42,210 nucleotides of DNA from Mesorhizobium sp. (GTDB lineage: Bacteria > Pseudomonadota > Alphaproteobacteria > Rhizobiales > Rhizobiaceae). The stretch spans positions 1-42,210 of the forward strand of contig NZ_JANINM010000213.1 in NCBI RefSeq assembly GCF_024509055.1, in the 5' to 3' direction. The translations under genes and the position numbers were made by a program. Shown in pieces: positions 23,268-32,553 of the stretch (positions within the stretch are counted from its first letter, which is position 1; each line of letters begins with the position of its first letter). The notes beneath the pieces were generated by a model. It ran no database searches. It saw only the letters and a program-made list of their open reading frames with translations, and had not been told where the DNA came from.

Positions 23268-24845
23268 TCAGAAGTCGGTCGGAGCGCCGCCTTCGGCTGT
23301 GCGCTTTTCGACGAAGGCGTTGAGTTCCTCGCGGATGGCCGGGTCCATATAGGGCTCTTCGTAGGACGCGAGGCGTTCCTTCCAGACCTTGTTGGTGCGT
23401 TCCATCGCCGTCGGCGAGCCGGCCTCGGTCCAGGTCTCGAAATTGCGCCAGTCGGAAACGATCGGCGAGTAGAAGGCTGTCTTGTAGCGCTCCTGGGTAT
23501 GCTGGGTGCCGAAGAAATGGCCGCCCGGACCGACCGACTGGATAGCATTGAAACCGAGCGCGTCCTCGGACAGATCGAGCGGGGTGAGGTATTCGGCCAC
23601 CATCTGCAACAAGTCGATGTCGAGGATGGTCTTTTCGTAGGAGCAGCGCAGGCCGCCTTCGAGCCAGCCGGCCGCGTGCATCATCAGGTTGCCGCCGCCC
23701 TGGACTGCACCCCACAGCGAGAACACGCTCTCGTAAGCAGCCTGCGCGTCGACCGTGTTGGCGGCGCAGGTGTTGGAGGTGCGGTAGGGGATGTTATAGC
23801 GGCGGGCGAGCTGGCCGCCGACGAGCTGCGCCTTCATGTATTCGGGCGTGCCGAAGGCCGGCGCGCCGGATTTCATGTCGACGTTCGAGGTGAAGCCGCC
23901 ATAGCCAACGGGCGCGCCCTTCTTGACCATCTGCGAGAAGGCGATGCCGGAGAGCGCCTCGGCGTTCTGCTGCACAAGTGCGCCGGCTATGGTGACGGGC
24001 GCCATGGCGCCCGAGAGCGTGAACGGGGTGACGATGACGACCTGGCCCATACTCGACATCTGGATGATGCCTTCCATCATCGGGACGTCGAGCTTGAGCG
24101 GCGAATTGGTGTTGATGATGGTGAAGACCGACGGCTCGGCCATCAGCTGCTCACGGCTGATGCCGCGCGCGATGCGGGTGATCTCGATGCCGTCGACATT
24201 GCGTTCCTTGCCGAGCGAATAGATGTGGAACACCTTGTCGGTCAGGGTGGCGAGATCGCGGATGCATTCGAGGTGACGGACCGACGGATGGATGTCGATC
24301 GGCTCGACGGGATAGCCGCCAGTGCAGTTCAAGATGTTGTGCATCTGCGCCAGGCGCAGGAAGTTGCGGTAGTCCGCCTGGTTGCCGGGACGGCGGCCGC
24401 GATCAAGGTCGGAGCAGTTGGGCGCCGAGGCCATCATCGAGATGATCAGGTTATTGCCGCCGAAGCGCAAATTGTGCGCCGGGTTGCGGGCATGCAGCGT
24501 GAATTCCGAAGGGCAGTGCGAGATGAGCTCGAGGATCATATCGCTGTCGAAGCGAACCCGCTCGCTGCCTTCGCGCACGTCGGCGCCATGCGCCTTCATG
24601 ATGCGGCGGGCTTCGTCATGCAGGACGTCGACGCCGATTTCCTTGAGGATGCGCAGCGAAGCGAGATGGATCGATTCCAACTCGTCGTCGGACACCAGCT
24701 TCGTCGGCGTCAGCGGGTTTTTCAACTGCCGAAACGCGGGCTGCTCGAAAGCCGCTCCGGCGCCCGCGCGCTTGCCCGCGCGGCCGCCACGGCGGGCGCG
24801 ATCGGTTGCCAATGCCGGTTCGGCGGGGTGAAGGGCAGCGGTCAT
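23268..24845 (-). CDS. Second non-pyrrolysine MttB-family methyltransferase
   Basis: About 525 residues, paralogous to the protein at 4559. It shares the Arg/Gly-rich leader and the barrel landmarks GGYPVEPIDIHPSVRHLE, INTNSPLKLDVPM, TPFTLSGAMAPVTIAG, FGTPEYMKAQLVGGQLARR and HAAGWLEGGL. The frame has no amber codon, so it contains no pyrrolysine. It should methylate a corrinoid protein from a quaternary amine. Being first in an operon with a dimethylglycine dehydrogenase-type enzyme, glycine betaine is the best guess. ATG 24845 is preferred because GAGG lies 6 bases upstream; ATG 24857 is in frame. No corrinoid gene is beside it, so it probably relies on the protein at 3591. Confidence 0.92.
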   Translation of the reverse strand: MTAALHPAEPALATDRARRGGRAGKRAGAGAAFEQPAFRQLKNPLTPTKLVSDDELESIHLASLRILKEIGVDVLHDEARRIMKAHGADVREGSERVRFDSDMILELISHCPSEFTLHARNPAHNLRFGGNNLIISMMASAPNCSDLDRGRRPGNQADYRNFLRLAQMHNILNCTGGYPVEPIDIHPSVRHLECIRDLATLTDKVFHIYSLGKERNVDGIEITRIARGISREQLMAEPSVFTIINTNSPLKLDVPMMEGIIQMSSMGQVVIVTPFTLSGAMAPVTIAGALVQQNAEALSGIAFSQMVKKGAPVGYGGFTSNVDMKSGAPAFGTPEYMKAQLVGGQLARRYNIPYRTSNTCAANTVDAQAAYESVFSLWGAVQGGGNLMMHAAGWLEGGLRCSYEKTILDIDLLQMVAEYLTPLDLSEDALGFNAIQSVGPGGHFFGTQHTQERYKTAFYSPIVSDWRNFETWTEAGSPTAMERTNKVWKERLASYEEPYMDPAIREELNAFVEKRTAEGGAPTDF

Positions 24846-25040
24846 GACAGGCCTCATGGGATGCGAATTTGGCCGGCATAATGGACCGGCGGCAACGCTG
24901 CTTGTAAGGAGGCGGCGACCACTAGAGCGAGGGAAGCGACATGACGGAGGGGCAGCGGGCTGGATCGCAGAATTGCTGCCACTGAAGCATCCGCACGGTC
25001 TTCGCTCGCGCTAGGTTGCGCGGAAAAATGACCGCGAGCG

Positions 25041-26216
25041 ATGATGACTGCATCCACCCACACCGCCGAAGATCGACCCCAATGGGCGGCCCTTGCCGGC
25101 GTGACAGCAGCGCTTGCCATGTTCGGCGCGGCGCAGGGCCTTAGCTCGCCGCTGTTCACCTTGCTGATGCAGAAGCAGGGTTTTTCGCCGGGCCTAATCG
25201 GGCTGTCGGCGGCAATGATGCCGATCGGCCTTATCCTGTCGGCCTCCTTCGTCCCAGCGGCCGTTCGGCTGGTTGGCGCGCGAAACCTGGCGGTCGGCTG
25301 CTCGCTGGCCGGAGCGCTGTGCTTCCTGGCCATCGGCTATCTGCAGAATTGGATAGCCTGGTACGTCATCCGGTTCATCATCGGCGTGGTCATCAACCCG
25401 CTCTACGTCCTTGGTGAGGTCTGGGCGCTGTCGCTGGCGCCACCATCGCGGCGCGGACGCGTCATGGGCGTGTTCAACACGCTGATGGGCGCCGGTTATG
25501 CGGCCGGCCCGTTCACCCTGACCCTGGTCGGCACCGCCGGCTGGGCTCCCTTCGGCGTCGGCATAGTCGGGTTCGCGCTTTGCGCTGTTATTCTTCGTCT
25601 GGTCTCATCGAAGCTTGCCGGTTTCGAGGATGACGGCCAGCCAGCCGGCAGCTTCGTCGGCTTCGCCCGCCTTGCTCCAGCGCTGCTGCTGGCGGTTCTG
25701 GTTTCCGCTGCCGTGCAGCAAAGCACCTACGCGCTTGTCCCGGTGTTCGGCGCGGGATACGGCCTGCCCGAAGCCGCGCTTGCTGCGCTGGTGATGATGC
25801 TCTCCCTGGGCAACATCGTCCTGCAGATACCGCTTGGCCTGCTTGCCGAACGCTTCGGCGGCCGTGTCATGATCCTTGCCTGCGCGGTGGCGACGACGAG
25901 CTGCGCGGTGCTTTTGCCATTGGTAATAACAACGCCGCTCGTCTGGGGCGTGCTGCTGGTGATGGGCGCGGTCGGCTACGGGGTCTATACAATGGCGCTG
26001 GTTGAACTCGGCAGCCGCTTCAAGGGCTCGCTGTTGGTTACAGGCAACGCCGCCTTTGCGTTGCTCTGGGGCGTTGGCGGCATAGTCGGCCCACCCGGCG
26101 CGGGCGCGCTGATGCAGGTGATAGGGCCGCTCGGGCTGCCGGTGGTGATCGCCGGCCTCGACGCGCTGCTCGTCGGCTTCGCGCTCTATCGATCGTATCA
26201 GCGCCGTCGATCTTGA
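25041..26216 (+). CDS. MFS transporter (first of a tandem pair)
   Basis: A 391-residue inner-membrane MFS protein with about 12 hydrophobic segments. Typical loops are GLIGLSAAMMPIG, INPLYVLGEVW and LAPPSRRGRVMGV, the last a cytoplasmic loop 2/3-type motif. It is divergent from the second MttB operon across a 183-195-bp region. It lies 92 bp upstream of a clear paralogue. The position suggests uptake or export of a betaine-like compound, but MFS families of this type give no substrate from sequence alone. Confidence 0.88.
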   Translation: MMTASTHTAEDRPQWAALAGVTAALAMFGAAQGLSSPLFTLLMQKQGFSPGLIGLSAAMMPIGLILSASFVPAAVRLVGARNLAVGCSLAGALCFLAIGYLQNWIAWYVIRFIIGVVINPLYVLGEVWALSLAPPSRRGRVMGVFNTLMGAGYAAGPFTLTLVGTAGWAPFGVGIVGFALCAVILRLVSSKLAGFEDDGQPAGSFVGFARLAPALLLAVLVSAAVQQSTYALVPVFGAGYGLPEAALAALVMMLSLGNIVLQIPLGLLAERFGGRVMILACAVATTSCAVLLPLVITTPLVWGVLLVMGAVGYGVYTMALVELGSRFKGSLLVTGNAAFALLWGVGGIVGPPGAGALMQVIGPLGLPVVIAGLDALLVGFALYRSYQRRRS

Positions 26217-26308
26217 CAGGGTTTGGCTGGAGCAAGCGCTTGTCGCCGGCGGGGCCTACCGTTGTCCCTTGCAACCGCTAATCCTGCCGCGACGAGAATC
26301 TCGGGGGG

Positions 26309-27469
26309 ATGGTTCTGTCGACTTCGACAACCGACGAAACAGTGCAGTGGGCCGCGATCACTGGGGTGATCGCGACGGTGTCGGTGTTCGCCATCGCGCA
26401 GGGACTTTCCTATCCGCTGCTCAGCTTCATCCTGCAGCGACAGGGCGTGTCGCCGGCGATGATCGGGCTGTCGGCGGCGATGACACCGGTCGGCTTCATC
26501 CTGTCGTCGCCGCTGATCCCCGGGTTGGCGCAGCGGTTCGGGGCAGGGCGCACGGCGCTCACCTGCGCCATACTCTCGGCGCTGGTGCTGGCTCTCATCG
26601 GCTGGACGCAGAATGTCTATCTCTGGTTTCCGCTGCGCTTCCTGGTTGGCGTGGTGACCAACCCGCTCTACGTGCTCAGCGAAATCTGGGTAATTGCGCT
26701 GGCGCCGCCGTCCCGGCACGGGCGTCTCATGGGCGTCTACTCAACGATCATCTCTGCGGGCTTCGCGGCCGGTCCGCTTTGCCTGCTTGCTGTCGGCACC
26801 GAAGGCTGGCCGCCCTTCCTTGTCGGCATTCTCGCCTTTCTTTTTTGCGGCGCTTGCCTGGCCTTGGTTGTGAAGCGCCTGCCCAAGGTCCACGAGGCGG
26901 GCGGGAAGGTTTCGGTGATCGGCTTCATGCCGCTCGCCTGGCTGCTTCTATCGGCGGTGGTCGTCGCCGCGGGTTTCGAGCAGGCGGTGCTGGCGCTGCT
27001 TCCTGTCTACGGCATTCACTATGGCATCCTCGAAACAAGGATGTCGGCGCTGCTGTCGGTGATGATTGCCGGCAACATCGCGATGCAGGTACCGCTCGGC
27101 CTGCTCGCCGAAAGGCTTACGGCCCGGCTGGTGCGCTTCGGCTGCCTGCTGGTGACGCTCCTCGGGTGCGTTCTCCTGCCGGCGTTGATCGAGACGCCGC
27201 TGATCTGGCCATGCGTCTTCGTCTGGGGCGCGGTCTCATACGGCATCTACACGATGTCGATCATCGAGCTCGGCGAACGGTTTAGTGGCTCGGCGCTGGT
27301 CGCCGGCAACGCCGCTTTCTCGCTGATGTGGGGCGTGGGTGGAATCGTCGTGCCGCCGTTCACCGGCAGCATCATGGACGTCATCGGCGCCGCGGGATTG
27401 CCTGCAACGTTGGGCGCGATTTGCGCTGCGCTGGCGGCAGCCACTGTCTTGCGGCGGCGAGTGCTTTAG
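26309..27469 (+). CDS. MFS transporter (second of a tandem pair)
   Basis: A 386-residue paralogue of the preceding protein. It shows the same landmarks at the same positions: MIGLSAAMTPVGFILS, NPLYVLSEIWV, LAPPSRHGRLMGVYST, AGNIAMQVPLGLLAERL, then VAGNAAFSLMWGVGGIV. The ATG is preceded directly by six G, which may be the ribosome site though the spacing is short. The pair arose by tandem duplication and is probably co-transcribed. Whether the two work together or have diverged in substrate is unknown. Confidence 0.88.
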   Translation: MVLSTSTTDETVQWAAITGVIATVSVFAIAQGLSYPLLSFILQRQGVSPAMIGLSAAMTPVGFILSSPLIPGLAQRFGAGRTALTCAILSALVLALIGWTQNVYLWFPLRFLVGVVTNPLYVLSEIWVIALAPPSRHGRLMGVYSTIISAGFAAGPLCLLAVGTEGWPPFLVGILAFLFCGACLALVVKRLPKVHEAGGKVSVIGFMPLAWLLLSAVVVAAGFEQAVLALLPVYGIHYGILETRMSALLSVMIAGNIAMQVPLGLLAERLTARLVRFGCLLVTLLGCVLLPALIETPLIWPCVFVWGAVSYGIYTMSIIELGERFSGSALVAGNAAFSLMWGVGGIVVPPFTGSIMDVIGAAGLPATLGAICAALAAATVLRRRVL

Positions 27470-27571
27470 CCAAATCGTCGCGGAGTCCGCCTCGAATGGT
27501 CTTGCCCTTGAATGTTGGCGTGGCGAGCGCGATGTAGGCAATGCCGCCAGATGACATTCCGGAGAGTCAGT

Positions 27572-29641
27572 ATGAGCATTTCGAACATCAAAACTCATCC
27601 AGAGCCGGCGGCCGAGGATCCCTTCCTCTGGCTGGAAGACCGCACCGCCAAGCAGTCGCTGGACTGGGTTCATCGCCAGAACGCGGTGACGGTCGCGGAA
27701 CTGCAGGGCGATCCTTCCTACCAGGCGACCTTCGAGACTGCTCTCGACCTCATGACGGCCGAGGACAACATCCCGGTCGGATCTGCACTTGCCGGCCATG
27801 TCTACAATTTCTGGCAGGACAAAACCAACGCGCTGGGTCTTTGGCGGCGCACGACGGTGGCGTCCTACAAGACCGACAAGCCTCAATGGGAAACGATCAT
27901 CGATTTCGATCAGCTCTCGGCCAAGGAGGGCGTGAAGTGGGTGTTCGGCGGCGCAAGCCGGCTCCATCCGGATTTCAACCGCTGCCTGCTCTACATGTCG
28001 CCCGATGGCGGCGACGCCAGCGAGATGCGCGAGTTCGACATCGCGACCAAGTCCTTCGTCGAGGACGGGTTTCGGGCGTCTGCCTCGAAGTCCGGCTTTT
28101 CCTGGCTGGACAAGGATACGGTGATCGTCTCGGCGGCATTCGAGGAGGAGGACAAGACCCAGTCCGGCTATCCGCGCGTGATCAAGCTCTGGCGGCGGGG
28201 CACGAAGCTTGAGGATGCAACGCCGATTTTTGAAGGCGAGAAGCACCACCTCGCGGTTGGCGGTGGCGTGGAATTCGACGGCGACAAGAAGCATGTGCTG
28301 CTTGGCAGAACGCTCGACTTCTTTACGTCGCACAGCTTCCTGCGGCTGGCGACGGGCGAGATCTGGCGCGTGCCGCTGCCCGACGACGCCACCGATACGG
28401 CGATCTTCAAGGGCCAGCTCATCTTCGGCGTGCGTAGTCCCTGGACGACGCCGGACGGCACGCAATGCCTGCCCGATGGACTTTACTCGGTCGATTTCGA
28501 CCGCTGGATCGATACGGGCGCCTTCGGCCCATTCGAAACCGTGCTCAAGCCCGCGCATCGCGTTTCCATCGCCGGGCTTGCAAGGACGCAGGAGCGGCTG
28601 TTCATCAACCTGATGGACAACGTCCGCGGCAAGGTCATCGCCTGCGACCGCACCGACAAGGGTTGGTCGCTGAAGCCGGTGGCGCTGCCCGACAATGGCA
28701 ATGTCGGCATCAGCCATGTCGAGCATTTCGGCTCGAGCGTCTCCTTCTCATTCACCGATTTTCTCACGCCGAGCTCGATCATCTGGTCGGACGACGACGG
28801 CGAGACGCTGCAGACGGTGAAGTCGCAGCCGGCCCGCTTCGATGCCGCGCCCTATGTTTCGGAGCAATTCGAGGCGCGCTCGAAGGACGGGACGATGATC
28901 CCGTATTTCGTCGTGCGGCGGCGCGACCAGAGAGGGCCGGTGCCGGCATTGCTCTACGGCTATGGCGGTTTCGAGGTGCCGCTGTTGCCCGGCTATGCCG
29001 GTATCCGCGGCCGACTGTGGCTGGACAAGGGCAATGCCTATGTCCAGGCCAACATTCGCGGCGGCGGCGAGTTCGGTCCGGCCTGGCATCAGGCGGCATT
29101 GAAAGGCAAACGCCAGAACGCTTTCGACGATTTCGCGGCGGTGGCCGAGGATGTGGTCAGGCGCGGCATCACCACGGCGGCGCAACTCGGCATCCAGGGC
29201 GGCTCGAACGGCGGCCTGCTCACAGGCACGTCGCTGACGCAGCGGCCGGAGCTGTTTGGCGCCGTCATCATCGACGTGCCGCTGCTCGACATGCTGCGCT
29301 ACACCGAATTGCCGCCCGGCGCCTCGTGGATCGCGGAATATGGCGATCCGTCAAAGCCGGAGGACGCCGCATGGCTCGGCGCCTATTCGCCCTATCAGCA
29401 TGTCAATGCCGACGCCGCTTACCCGCCGGTTCTGCTGATGACCTCGACCGCCGACGATCGGGTCCATCCCGGACATGCGCGCAAGATGGCGGCGCGGCTG
29501 CAGGAGGAGGGTCACGCCAGGACCCTGTTTTTTGAGGAAACGGAAGGTGGCCATGGCGGGCGCGGCGATCGTCGTCCGCAGGCCGCGCAGACGGCGATGC
29601 GTTATATGTTCCTGCAGCGCGCACTCGGTAAGACTGCCTGA
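27572..29641 (+). CDS. Prolyl oligopeptidase family serine peptidase (S9A)
   Basis: A 689-residue protein. The N-terminal beta-propeller region starts with DPFLWLED (residues 15-22, the usual S9A opening), followed by the C-terminal alpha/beta-hydrolase domain (about 440-685). The catalytic triad is visible: Ser545 in GGSNGG, the Asp in ADDRV (628/629) and His661 in EGGHGG. There is no signal peptide, so it is cytoplasmic. ATG 27572 is chosen for the GGAGAG ribosome site upstream. It is expected to cleave short peptides after proline. It is probably transcribed alone, since 102 bp separate it from the MFS gene. Confidence 0.92.
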   Translation: MSISNIKTHPEPAAEDPFLWLEDRTAKQSLDWVHRQNAVTVAELQGDPSYQATFETALDLMTAEDNIPVGSALAGHVYNFWQDKTNALGLWRRTTVASYKTDKPQWETIIDFDQLSAKEGVKWVFGGASRLHPDFNRCLLYMSPDGGDASEMREFDIATKSFVEDGFRASASKSGFSWLDKDTVIVSAAFEEEDKTQSGYPRVIKLWRRGTKLEDATPIFEGEKHHLAVGGGVEFDGDKKHVLLGRTLDFFTSHSFLRLATGEIWRVPLPDDATDTAIFKGQLIFGVRSPWTTPDGTQCLPDGLYSVDFDRWIDTGAFGPFETVLKPAHRVSIAGLARTQERLFINLMDNVRGKVIACDRTDKGWSLKPVALPDNGNVGISHVEHFGSSVSFSFTDFLTPSSIIWSDDDGETLQTVKSQPARFDAAPYVSEQFEARSKDGTMIPYFVVRRRDQRGPVPALLYGYGGFEVPLLPGYAGIRGRLWLDKGNAYVQANIRGGGEFGPAWHQAALKGKRQNAFDDFAAVAEDVVRRGITTAAQLGIQGGSNGGLLTGTSLTQRPELFGAVIIDVPLLDMLRYTELPPGASWIAEYGDPSKPEDAAWLGAYSPYQHVNADAAYPPVLLMTSTADDRVHPGHARKMAARLQEEGHARTLFFEETEGGHGGRGDRRPQAAQTAMRYMFLQRALGKTA

Positions 29642-29687
29642 CCGGAACGGCTTGAATTTTGGGCCTGAGGCGGCATAAGCTGTCGCC

Positions 29688-29810
29688 ATGATCCGCTTCA
29701 GCACATCAGGCGCCTTCGGGGTCGCGGTGACGCCGTCACCGCGGACCCTTCGCGCCGAGCTTTTGCGGCTGTGCGCACGCATCGGCTATTCGCCGCCTGC
29801 CTTCCTCTGA
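29688..29810 (+). CDS. Possible 40-residue ORF in the gap before the aminotransferase
   Basis: An open frame from ATG 29688 to TGA 29808-29810 encodes a basic, non-membrane peptide beginning MIRFSTSGAFGVAVTP. No Shine-Dalgarno of note and no recognised family. The codon pattern is GC-rich like its neighbours, so it may be chance, a leader or a gene remnant. Confidence 0.15.
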   Translation: MIRFSTSGAFGVAVTPSPRTLRAELLRLCARIGYSPPAFL

Positions 29811-29861
29811 CGAATCCGCCCCGGCCGCTGCCGGATTGATTCAAGAGGAAAGATCAAACCA

Positions 29862-31241
29862 ATGACTTATCAGAATTATTCGCTGAAGCAGCTTCAGCAG
29901 ATCGATGCCGCGCATCACCTCCACCCCTTCACCGACCACAAGGAACTGCGCGAGATCGGCTCGCGCATCATCACCCGCGCCGAGGGACCCTTCATCTACG
30001 ATTCCGAAGGAACGGAGATCCTCGACGGCATGGCGGGCCTCTGGTGCGTCAATGTCGGCTACGGCCGCGACGAACTGGCCGACGCCGCCTCCGCGCAGAT
30101 GAAGGAACTGCCTTACTACAACTCCTTCTTCAAATGCTCGACGCCGACGCCGGTGCTGTTGTCGAAGAAGCTGGCGGAGCTGGCGCCCAAGCATGTCAGC
30201 CAGGTTTTCTACGGTTCGTCCGGCTCGGAAGCCAACGACACGGCCCTGCGGCTCGTGCGCCACTACTGGGCACTGGAAGGCAAGCCCGAGAAGAACCGCG
30301 TCATTTCACGCAAATCGGCCTATCACGGCTCGACGATCGCCGGCACTTCGCTCGGCGGCATGGAGCCGATGCACAAGCAGCTCGGCGGCGCCGTGCCGAA
30401 CATCGTGCATGTGATGATGCCTTACGCCTATGAGCTCGCGCTGCCCGGCGAAAGCGATCATGATTTCGGCATTCGCGCGGCGAAGGCGGTCGAGGACGCG
30501 ATCCTCGAAGCCGGCGCGGAAAATGTCGCGGCCTTCATCGGCGAACCGGTGATGGGCGCGGGCGGTGTGAAGATCCCGCCGATGAGCTACTGGCCGGAAG
30601 TGCAGCGCATCTGCCGCAAATACGATGTGCTTCTGATGCTGGACGAGGTCATCACCGGCTATGGCCGCACCGGCGAGTGGTTCGCCGCGCAGACCTTCGG
30701 CATTGAACCCGACACCATCACCACCGCCAAGGCGTTGACCTCGGGCTACCAGCCGCTGTCGGCGCTGCTCGTCGGCGACCGCGTCAGCAAGACGCTGGTC
30801 GAAAAGGGTGGCGAGTTCTATCACGGATACACCTATTCGGGTCATCCGGTGGCTTGTGCGGTGGCGTTGAAGAACCTCGAAATCATCGAGAGGGAAGGTC
30901 TCGTCGATCGCGTCAAGAACGACACCGGGCCGTATTTCGCTCAGGCGCTGCAGGAGCGCATCGCCGGCCATAGCCTGGTCGGTGAGGTGCGCTCGATCGG
31001 CCTCATGGGCGCAATCGAGATCGTCAAGGACAAGGCGACCAAGGAACGTTACCTGCCGTCGGGCAGCGCGGCGGTCGTCGTGCGCGACCATGCGATCGCC
31101 CACGGCATGATGCTGCGCGCCACCGGCGACACGATGATCCTTTCGCCGCCGCTGATCTGGACGCGCGAGACGATCGACATGGCTTGCGACCGCATCGCCA
31201 AGGCGCTCGACCTGGCGGCGGCTGACTTGCGGAAACGCTAA
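29862..31241 (+). CDS. Class III omega-aminotransferase, putrescine/polyamine-pyruvate (SpuC-like)
   Basis: A 459-residue PLP enzyme of the class III aminotransferase family. Lys290 (ITTAKALTSGY) forms the Schiff base and Asp261 (LMLDEVITGYGRTGEW) contacts the pyridine nitrogen. The N-terminus (HPFTDHKELREIGSRIITRA and ILDGMAGLWCVNVGYG) is very like Pseudomonas SpuC. It would move an amino group from putrescine, spermidine or another omega-amine to pyruvate. Beta-alanine or taurine are other options in this family. It is a single gene closed by a strong hairpin. Confidence 0.9.
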   Translation: MTYQNYSLKQLQQIDAAHHLHPFTDHKELREIGSRIITRAEGPFIYDSEGTEILDGMAGLWCVNVGYGRDELADAASAQMKELPYYNSFFKCSTPTPVLLSKKLAELAPKHVSQVFYGSSGSEANDTALRLVRHYWALEGKPEKNRVISRKSAYHGSTIAGTSLGGMEPMHKQLGGAVPNIVHVMMPYAYELALPGESDHDFGIRAAKAVEDAILEAGAENVAAFIGEPVMGAGGVKIPPMSYWPEVQRICRKYDVLLMLDEVITGYGRTGEWFAAQTFGIEPDTITTAKALTSGYQPLSALLVGDRVSKTLVEKGGEFYHGYTYSGHPVACAVALKNLEIIEREGLVDRVKNDTGPYFAQALQERIAGHSLVGEVRSIGLMGAIEIVKDKATKERYLPSGSAAVVVRDHAIAHGMMLRATGDTMILSPPLIWTRETIDMACDRIAKALDLAAADLRKR

Positions 31242-31250
31242 CACAGAACG

Positions 31251-31290
31251 GCCGGGCGCCTGTTGCCATGCGGCGCCCGGCTCAACTTTT
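31251..31290 (+). terminator. Rho-independent terminator after the aminotransferase
   Basis: A perfect 10-bp stem, GCCGGGCGCC (31251-31260) / GGCGCCCGGC (31272-31281), with an 11-base loop and a T4 run at 31287-31290. It lies 9 bp after the stop codon. Confidence 0.85.
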
Positions 31291-31374
31291 CCGATGTGTC
31301 GGGAACGAATACCCCTCCAGGTGCTTAGTGTCGTGTCCGGCCACCAGCGGCGTTGGGGCTTAACCCGTCCTGAA

Positions 31375-31743
31375 TTAGGTCGGATGGTTTGCCGGCCAAC
31401 CGTTGCAGTGACCGACTTCGTGTCGGATAACCGCCTGTGGCGTTGCCCGCATGAATGTCCTGTTCACGACGATAATTATGCATGAGCGTTTCGACACGGG
31501 AAGCGAACAGCCGCGCCAGTTGGTAAGGGACCCAACGCGGATTTTGTGTTTCACGAAAAGTGCACGACAAGCTCTTTCGACTTCGCGCGGGGGCAAACGC
31601 TTGATCGTCAGCTTGCCGGCGAAGGCATGATCGAAGCGACGGGGCGGGTTCCAAGTGGGATCGTTGGCTCCCGCAAATGCCGAAGAGCATCCGAACAATA
31701 GCAGAGCCACAAGTACTGTCCGCATGCTGTTCAATATAGTCAT
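31375..31743 (-). CDS. Small secreted or lipoprotein with HExxH motif
   Basis: About 122 residues. A hydrophobic leader (residues 8-24) ends in LLLFGCSSAFA, which can be read either as a lipobox (Cys19) or as a Sec signal with AxA cleavage. The mature part has a basic middle, two further Cys and, at the very C-terminus, HEVGHCNGW (His108-Glu109...His112) with His120 in PANH. This is the gluzincin-like HExxH metal-binding pattern with a third His downstream. It is much shorter than known metallopeptidases, so it may be a minimal protease or a metal-binding protein. ATG 31743 is favoured; 31776 and 31725 are alternatives. No family is recognised. Confidence 0.6.
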   Translation of the reverse strand: MTILNSMRTVLVALLLFGCSSAFAGANDPTWNPPRRFDHAFAGKLTIKRLPPREVERACRALFVKHKIRVGSLTNWRGCSLPVSKRSCIIIVVNRTFMRATPQAVIRHEVGHCNGWPANHPT

Positions 31744-31917
31744 GTCCTGCCCATTTTCGTCAGCATCCGGCAACATCGATCAATAGGCAAGCCGTGCCCT
31801 CGTCGATGGTCTCGGCGAGGTGCACGCCGCACGGCTAGGAGGTGAGACCCGTTCCGCTTTTGCAGTGTCTGCGCTAGAATCCAGCGCTGCAGTCATTTTC
31901 GCCGATGGGGGGACATC

Positions 31918-32553
31918 ATGGCTTTGCAACCGATCAATCAGCCGGCGATCCCGCCCGAGCTCGACCGATGGAACTGGGGCGCCTTTTTCTTCAATTGGAT
32001 ATGGGGGCTCGCCAACAACACCTTCATCGCACTGTTGATGTTCGTGCCGCTGGTCAACCTGGTCATGCCCTTCGTGTTAGGTGCCAAAGGCAGCAGCTGG
32101 GCGTGGCGCAATGGTTCATGGCGCGACGCCGAGCATTTTCGACGAGTGCAGCGCAACTGGGCGGTCGCAGGGTTCGCTTTCCTCGCGCTCTGGCTTGCCG
32201 TCGGCGCTTTACTGGCCGTTGTCGTCCCCAGTCAGGTGAAGAGTAGCGATGCCTACCGGCTAACCATGGAAACGGTACGCGCGGATGACCGTGTTAAGGC
32301 GGCGTTTGGCGACAATATCGACGGCGGGTATTGGGCGCTTAGCAATGTCCGGGTGTTTGGCGGCGGCTCGGACGATGCCCTACTCGGCATTTCGATACAC
32401 GGTAGTCGTCGATGGGGTTGGGCATTTTCACATGCCGTGCGCAGCGCGGGAAAATGGGATCTGCGGCTGGTTGTCGTCGTGGGCGGCGAGGCGTCGATCG
32501 TGCTGGTCGATGAGGACCATGTCACCAGTCGGGCGGCGTCGACTGGAATTTAG
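31918..32553 (+). CDS. DUF2628-like membrane protein with Coa1-type C-terminal region
   Basis: A 211-residue protein. The N-terminal 60 residues (RWNWGAFFFNWIWGLANNTF, hydrophobic segment, FVLGAKGSSWAW) match the DUF2628/small membrane protein pattern. A second transmembrane helix is at about 80-102. The periplasmic or cytosolic tail (105-205) resembles the cytochrome-oxidase assembly factor Coa1 family. A GGGGGG ribosome site precedes the ATG. It sits alone, with no oxidase genes nearby, so a respiratory role is only suggested by the fold resemblance. Confidence 0.6.
   Translation: MALQPINQPAIPPELDRWNWGAFFFNWIWGLANNTFIALLMFVPLVNLVMPFVLGAKGSSWAWRNGSWRDAEHFRRVQRNWAVAGFAFLALWLAVGALLAVVVPSQVKSSDAYRLTMETVRADDRVKAAFGDNIDGGYWALSNVRVFGGGSDDALLGISIHGSRRWGWAFSHAVRSAGKWDLRLVVVVGGEASIVLVDEDHVTSRAASTGI

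Noticed and set aside
21795..24881. Very long open frame on the plus strand opposite the betaine operon
   Set aside because: It is the antisense shadow of GC-rich genes. The product is Arg/Val/Asp-rich with no family features, while both minus-strand proteins are clear homologues.
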